Of a stretch of DNA of 64,000 bases, positions 60,901-64,000 are shown piece by piece. The stretch spans positions 62,001 through 126,000 of the forward strand of contig NZ_JANFNG010000012.1 of the NCBI RefSeq assembly GCF_024436035.1, written 5' to 3'. The stretch's first letter is position 1, and each line of letters opens with the position of its first letter. The position numbers and the translations under genes were made by a program. The notes under the pieces are model-generated. The model made no database searches. It worked only from the letters and a program-made list of their open reading frames with translations, and was not told the origin of the DNA. Source of the DNA: Streptomyces humicola. GTDB taxonomy: Bacteria; Actinomycetota; Actinomycetes; Streptomycetales; Streptomycetaceae.

Positions 60901-63900
60901 GCGCGGCCGAGACCTGGACGTACTCCTACAGCGGCAACAACCTGACCGGGGTGTGTCCGCCCACCTCCTCCACGGCGTGCACCGCCTACTCCTACACCTC
61001 CGGCTCGTCCTCCGGCTCGCACTACCGCTCAGCTGTACTGGACGCCAACCCCTCTTCCTACTGGAGGCTGGGCGAGTCCTCCGGTACCACGGCAGCCAGC
61101 GAGGTCGCGGTCAACGAGGGCAACGACGACGGCACCTACACCGGCGGTGTGACTCTCGGCGCGGCCGGGCCGCTGCCCGGCTCGCCGACCACCGCGGCCA
61201 CGTTCAACGGCTCCAGCGGTTACGTGTCCCTGCCGAACAGCCTGCTGACGTCTGCGACCTATACCTCGGTCGGGATGTGGTTCAAGACCAGTGGCTCCGG
61301 TGTGCTGTTCTCCTACCAGAAGGACGCGCTGACCAACAGCTCCACCCCCGGTAACTACACCCCGGCCCTGTACGTCGGCACCTCCGGCAAGCTGTACGGC
61401 GAGCTGTGGGAGAACAGCGTCTCCCCGATTGCCACCTCCGGTTCGGTGGCGGACGGCAAGTGGCACTACGTCGTCCTTTCGGCCGCTGGGAACACGCAGT
61501 CGCTCTACCTGGACGGCGCCCTGGTCGGCACCCTGTCGGGGCAGGTGCAGGTGACGGGGCAGCCGGTGGACGCCATCGGCACCGGTTTCCTCGGCGGTGG
61601 CTGGCCGGACGAGCCCCACTACAACACCTCCAGCAACACCGGATACCCCACGTACTTCAACGGCACCATCGCCGAGGCCGCCTTCTACACCCACACCCTC
61701 GGGCTGCCGGCGGTCCAGCAGCAGTACACGGCCGGCACCACCCCGGCCACCGAGCTGACCGGCATTACCCTGCCTTCGGGCAAGACGCAGATGGCCGCCA
61801 CCTACGACGCGGTGCGCGACCGGGCCACCCAGATCACCGACAACAACGGCGGCACGTGGAAGCTGTCGGATCCGACCACCACGGGGTCGGGCGCCTACTA
61901 CCGGGATGCGGTCATCTCCCAGGCGGCCCCGAACTACTGGCGCTTCCAGGACACCTCCGGAACCCAGGCCGCCAACGAGGTCGCCGGCACCACGGCCTCC
62001 AACTGGTGGTCCTCCGGTCCCGCGACCTACAACAACGTCACCCTCGGTGCTCCGGGCCTGTTCACCGGCAGCCCGGAGACCGCCGCCTCGTTCAACGGCA
62101 CCAGCTCATACGTGTCGCTGCCGTCCACCACGATCTACAGCGGCCAGCTCTCGGCGAACTTCTCCGTCGAGCTGTGGTTCAAGACCTCCACAGCCGGTGA
62201 GACGCTATTCAGCTACCAGTCCACCGCGATCGGCACCACACCCTCGGGGAGCTACACCCCGGCCCTGTACGTCGGCTCCGACGGCCACCTGTACGGGCAG
62301 TGGTGGGATGACCTCCTCTCACCCATGAAGTCACCTGGCACGGTCAACGACGGCAACTGGCACCAGGTCGTGCTCACCGTAAACACCGACGGCGAGCAGA
62401 CGCTGAATCTGGACGGCAAACAGGCCGACACCCGCACCGGGCAGCAGCTGGACTTCACCGGCCAGTCCTACGTCTCCATCGGCGCCGGCTATTTGTCCGG
62501 GGCCTGGCCCGCACTGCCGTCGAACAACCCGCAGGGCTACTTCAACGGCGAGATAGCCGAGGTCTCCACCTTCAACCAGGCCCTCAACTCCACCACGGTG
62601 GCGGCGCAGTACGCCGCCCGCGGCACCTCCAACGGCGCCACCCCGGTCACTGCCGTTACCGTGACCGACCCGACGGGCAAGACGCTCACTTACCGGTATG
62701 ACCCGGACAACGACTCCCGGCTGATATCGGTCACCAACGCGCTCGGCTACACCACCTCCTACAGCTACGACACCGGCGGCTTCCAGAACACCGTCACCGA
62801 CCCGGACGGCAACTACACCGCCACCACCTACAACGCGCGCGGGGACGTGCTGTCGCGCACCACGAGCGACATGCACGGCGACACCACCACCAGCTACTGG
62901 AACTACCCGGCGTCCGGCACCTACAGCGTGACCGACCCGCGCAACGACGAGCCCACCTCCTACGCCGACCCGCGCTCGGCCAGCTCCACCGATACCACCT
63001 ACGCCACCACCTACACCTACTCCTCGACCGGAGACCCGCTCACCACGACCAACCCGGACGGGGATGTCACCACCAAGACCTACACGGCGGGAACCGAGTC
63101 CGCGATCGGCGGCGGCACCGAACCGCCAGGTCTGACGGCTTCCGCCAAGGACGCAAACGGCAATACCACCACCTACGCGTACGACAGCTCAGGCGACCTT
63201 GCCCAGGTGACCTCGCCCTCAGGGCTGAAGACCACCTACACCTTTGACAATCTCGGCCGCCGCCTCACCCAGACACAAGTCTCGGACACCTACCCGAACG
63301 GCGTCACCACGAGCTACACCTACGACGCCCAGGACCGCATGGTCACCCAGACGGGACCGGCCACCACGGACGCCGTCACCGGCACCACCCACACCCCGCA
63401 GACCACCTACACCTACGACGCCGACGGCAACACCACCTCCAAGGCCGTCGCCGACACCACCGGCAAGGACGCCACCCGCACCACGAGCTGGACGTACAAC
63501 GCCTACAACCAGGAGGCCTCGGTCACCGACCCCGCGGGCCGCGAGACCACCTACGGCTACGACGCCTACGGCAACCGCACCTCGGAGACCGACCCGAACG
63601 GCAACGCCTATACCTACGCCTACTCGCCGACCGGTGAGCTGCTCACCACGACGCTGACCAACTACACCGGCGACCCGGAAAACCCTTCCTCGCCCACCTC
63701 CTTGGTGGTGGACTCCAAGGCGTACGACCCGGCTGGCTGGGTGGCCTCTGACACCGACTCGATGGGGCGGACCACCGACTACTACTACAACTGGAACCAC
63801 CAGCTCATTCAGAGCTTCCTGGCCAACTTCCACAATCCGGGCGGCTCCACCACCAAGGTCCTCGAGCAGGACGGCTACGACGCGGCCGGTCACCTGATCG

Positions 63901-64000
63901 AGCAGCAGAAGACCGCCGCGCTGATCGAAACCGACTACACCGTCGACCCGGCCGGCCGCACCACGAAGGCCACTTTCGACCCCTACGGCCTGGACAAGAC
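57906..64000 (+). CDS. Giant secreted DNRLRE-LamG-Rhs/YD-repeat protein, N-terminal part
   Basis: An uninterrupted frame of over 2,030 codons that runs off the right edge. The ATG at 57906 follows GGGGGT. A long basic leader with a membrane segment (MATVVSGVLLVTLATQPAQA, residues about 43-62) directs export. Then come a DNRLRE-type beta domain (about 395-580), fibronectin-like regions, the start of the Rhs core at about 800 (SVARSYNSLDPRTSNLFGAGW), two LamG/concanavalin-like domains inserted in it (about 1046-1280 and 1332-1580), and YD repeats (TYTYDADGN, YGYDAYGNRT, and others). Rhs cores form a shell enclosing a variable C-terminal toxin; that part is outside the window. Confidence 0.92.
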   Translation, partial: MSRRAVGVSSCVVRGLAFIASLGCGVQRRWLRWMATVVSGVLLVTLATQPAQAVIVEHAVASGSAVLPQQRTGSAAGLAHQVRSAALRASRSASSPKAKPVPGALPSSSTHLPPSKEQGSFTPKGTTVAKQVTPPAQVRAALLKQAQQHAARANSTAPQGDPHLPGPKASGVEVVKDRTANTSVFQNPDGTYTARVYPRPVHYRTANGTWADIDNTLVKGSDGRWAERADSPSASFAGSGNDPLLVSYGPSANEQVGYSLQGAAAVTGQASGSTITYPAIATASDLQYAVTSSGVKETLLLHDASAPTTWVFPLHLTGLTPSLTSDGSVVFKDASGAVRATIPHGYMEDSNIGQVSGEGAMSTGVAYSLTTVNGAPALRVSLDTSWLHDKARVFPVKVDPTNLNASSSTYVETPYDINFSTDSTLKVGSYDGGAHKANSYVLNWSFGSTFQNDYIEQASLYLDDVWSGGCTAEPVYVSPITSGWNVSQIANYPGLSYGSPIGSASFEAGASCGGSSWHSIDLGDTDQASGVKLLEGWAHGTYNEGLALTANNSVVAAWKQFASVNSSYPPYLSVTYSTYGADYNIPSQNYTEPTANTYGSMNVNVTNRGTSAWTSSNMTLSDDVYSSSWSSISAISPRVSVPSTVNPNSSVSMTGSIGPITPGQYYVCWDMYLNGNTSFYFTYHVTYACYEINSANAPPQIDSTSPPSNVALGSLTPELFASGHDPDNYPGKGLTYDFRIYTNPTAGSPSLVVDSGSISATHWVVPSGKLSWNQSYYWQVSDNDTLSSSAWSAPSYFTTTVPQPLITSHLGAAAQGPNGKTFDPRVGNYTTSATDANVSVVGPALSVARSYNSLDPRTSNLFGAGWSTTYDMSAAPDNDGTGAVVVTMANGQQERYGLNADGSTFSPPQGTYATFQTVSGGGYTLTDKSGTTYTFGEQSGTVWKLTKITDADGRSETLTYNSDGTLATVTNTGSNRSLHFTWGSGHVTQVATDPATSGGAAETWTYSYSGNNLTGVCPPTSSTACTAYSYTSGSSSGSHYRSAVLDANPSSYWRLGESSGTTAASEVAVNEGNDDGTYTGGVTLGAAGPLPGSPTTAATFNGSSGYVSLPNSLLTSATYTSVGMWFKTSGSGVLFSYQKDALTNSSTPGNYTPALYVGTSGKLYGELWENSVSPIATSGSVADGKWHYVVLSAAGNTQSLYLDGALVGTLSGQVQVTGQPVDAIGTGFLGGGWPDEPHYNTSSNTGYPTYFNGTIAEAAFYTHTLGLPAVQQQYTAGTTPATELTGITLPSGKTQMAATYDAVRDRATQITDNNGGTWKLSDPTTTGSGAYYRDAVISQAAPNYWRFQDTSGTQAANEVAGTTASNWWSSGPATYNNVTLGAPGLFTGSPETAASFNGTSSYVSLPSTTIYSGQLSANFSVELWFKTSTAGETLFSYQSTAIGTTPSGSYTPALYVGSDGHLYGQWWDDLLSPMKSPGTVNDGNWHQVVLTVNTDGEQTLNLDGKQADTRTGQQLDFTGQSYVSIGAGYLSGAWPALPSNNPQGYFNGEIAEVSTFNQALNSTTVAAQYAARGTSNGATPVTAVTVTDPTGKTLTYRYDPDNDSRLISVTNALGYTTSYSYDTGGFQNTVTDPDGNYTATTYNARGDVLSRTTSDMHGDTTTSYWNYPASGTYSVTDPRNDEPTSYADPRSASSTDTTYATTYTYSSTGDPLTTTNPDGDVTTKTYTAGTESAIGGGTEPPGLTASAKDANGNTTTYAYDSSGDLAQVTSPSGLKTTYTFDNLGRRLTQTQVSDTYPNGVTTSYTYDAQDRMVTQTGPATTDAVTGTTHTPQTTYTYDADGNTTSKAVADTTGKDATRTTSWTYNAYNQEASVTDPAGRETTYGYDAYGNRTSETDPNGNAYTYAYSPTGELLTTTLTNYTGDPENPSSPTSLVVDSKAYDPAGWVASDTDSMGRTTDYYYNWNHQLIQSFLANFHNPGGSTTKVLEQDGYDAAGHLIEQQKTAALIETDYTVDPAGRTTKATFDPYGLDK

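Overview
The window is high-GC actinobacterial DNA. Gene content and order point to the family Streptomycetaceae: a wblI-type WhiB gene beside glpX, an xseB-xseA / ispH / ppgK / ychF block, ahpCD, a secreted SLT-type hydrolase, many GTG starts and four-base stop/start overlaps. I do not assign a genus.

Region 1 (1-13.1 kb) is a complete Tad/Flp pilus locus: a conserved unknown protein, CpaB-like SAF protein, a CpaE-TadE fusion, a second TadE, the CpaF/TadA ATPase, TadB, TadC, a histidine kinase/response regulator pair, the Flp pilin, a TadG-like protein, a lipoprotein and an OmpA-like protein. A second lipoprotein and an A24 prepilin peptidase follow. The locus is flanked by two DasR-type operators (dre). 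One lies beside a divergent chitinase-like gene that runs off the left edge, the other before a DUF192 gene. Chitin/N-acetylglucosamine control of the pilus is my inference.

Region 2 (13.2-19.5 kb) is core: a cis-prenyl transferase, a PIN-PhoH protein, a secreted SLT-domain hydrolase, an AI-2E-type permease and ahpC-ahpD. The oxyR gene that usually sits beside ahpCD in streptomycetes is not there.

Region 3 (19.6-25.9 kb) is a patchwork island: a thiC 3' remnant joined to an IS256 fragment, a divergent TetR/hydrolase pair, a truncated winged-helix regulator, a secreted beta-helix protein, a broken PP2C phosphatase, an FMN riboswitch in front of an unusual riboflavin synthase-DHBP synthase fusion, and a methyltransferase cut off by an IS630 remnant.

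Region 4 (25.9-48.3 kb) is conserved chromosome: SPFH protein with a small RHH-like protein, class A PBP, catalase, a GAF-PP2C-ATPase regulator, both fumarase classes, wblI, glpX, xseAB, ppgK, ispH and ychF. A decayed amino-acid permease and a nine-base tandem repeat lie between ispH and ychF.

Region 5 (48.3-64 kb) starts with a graveyard of IS4, IS5 and IS630 fragments and an amber-interrupted gene. It continues with large exported proteins: a beta-propeller-like protein and a transglycosylase/amidase, each carrying two bulb-lectin domains, a small BMP-like protein, and the first 2,000 residues of a giant DNRLRE-LamG-Rhs/YD protein that runs off the right edge. This is the most accessory-looking part of the window.
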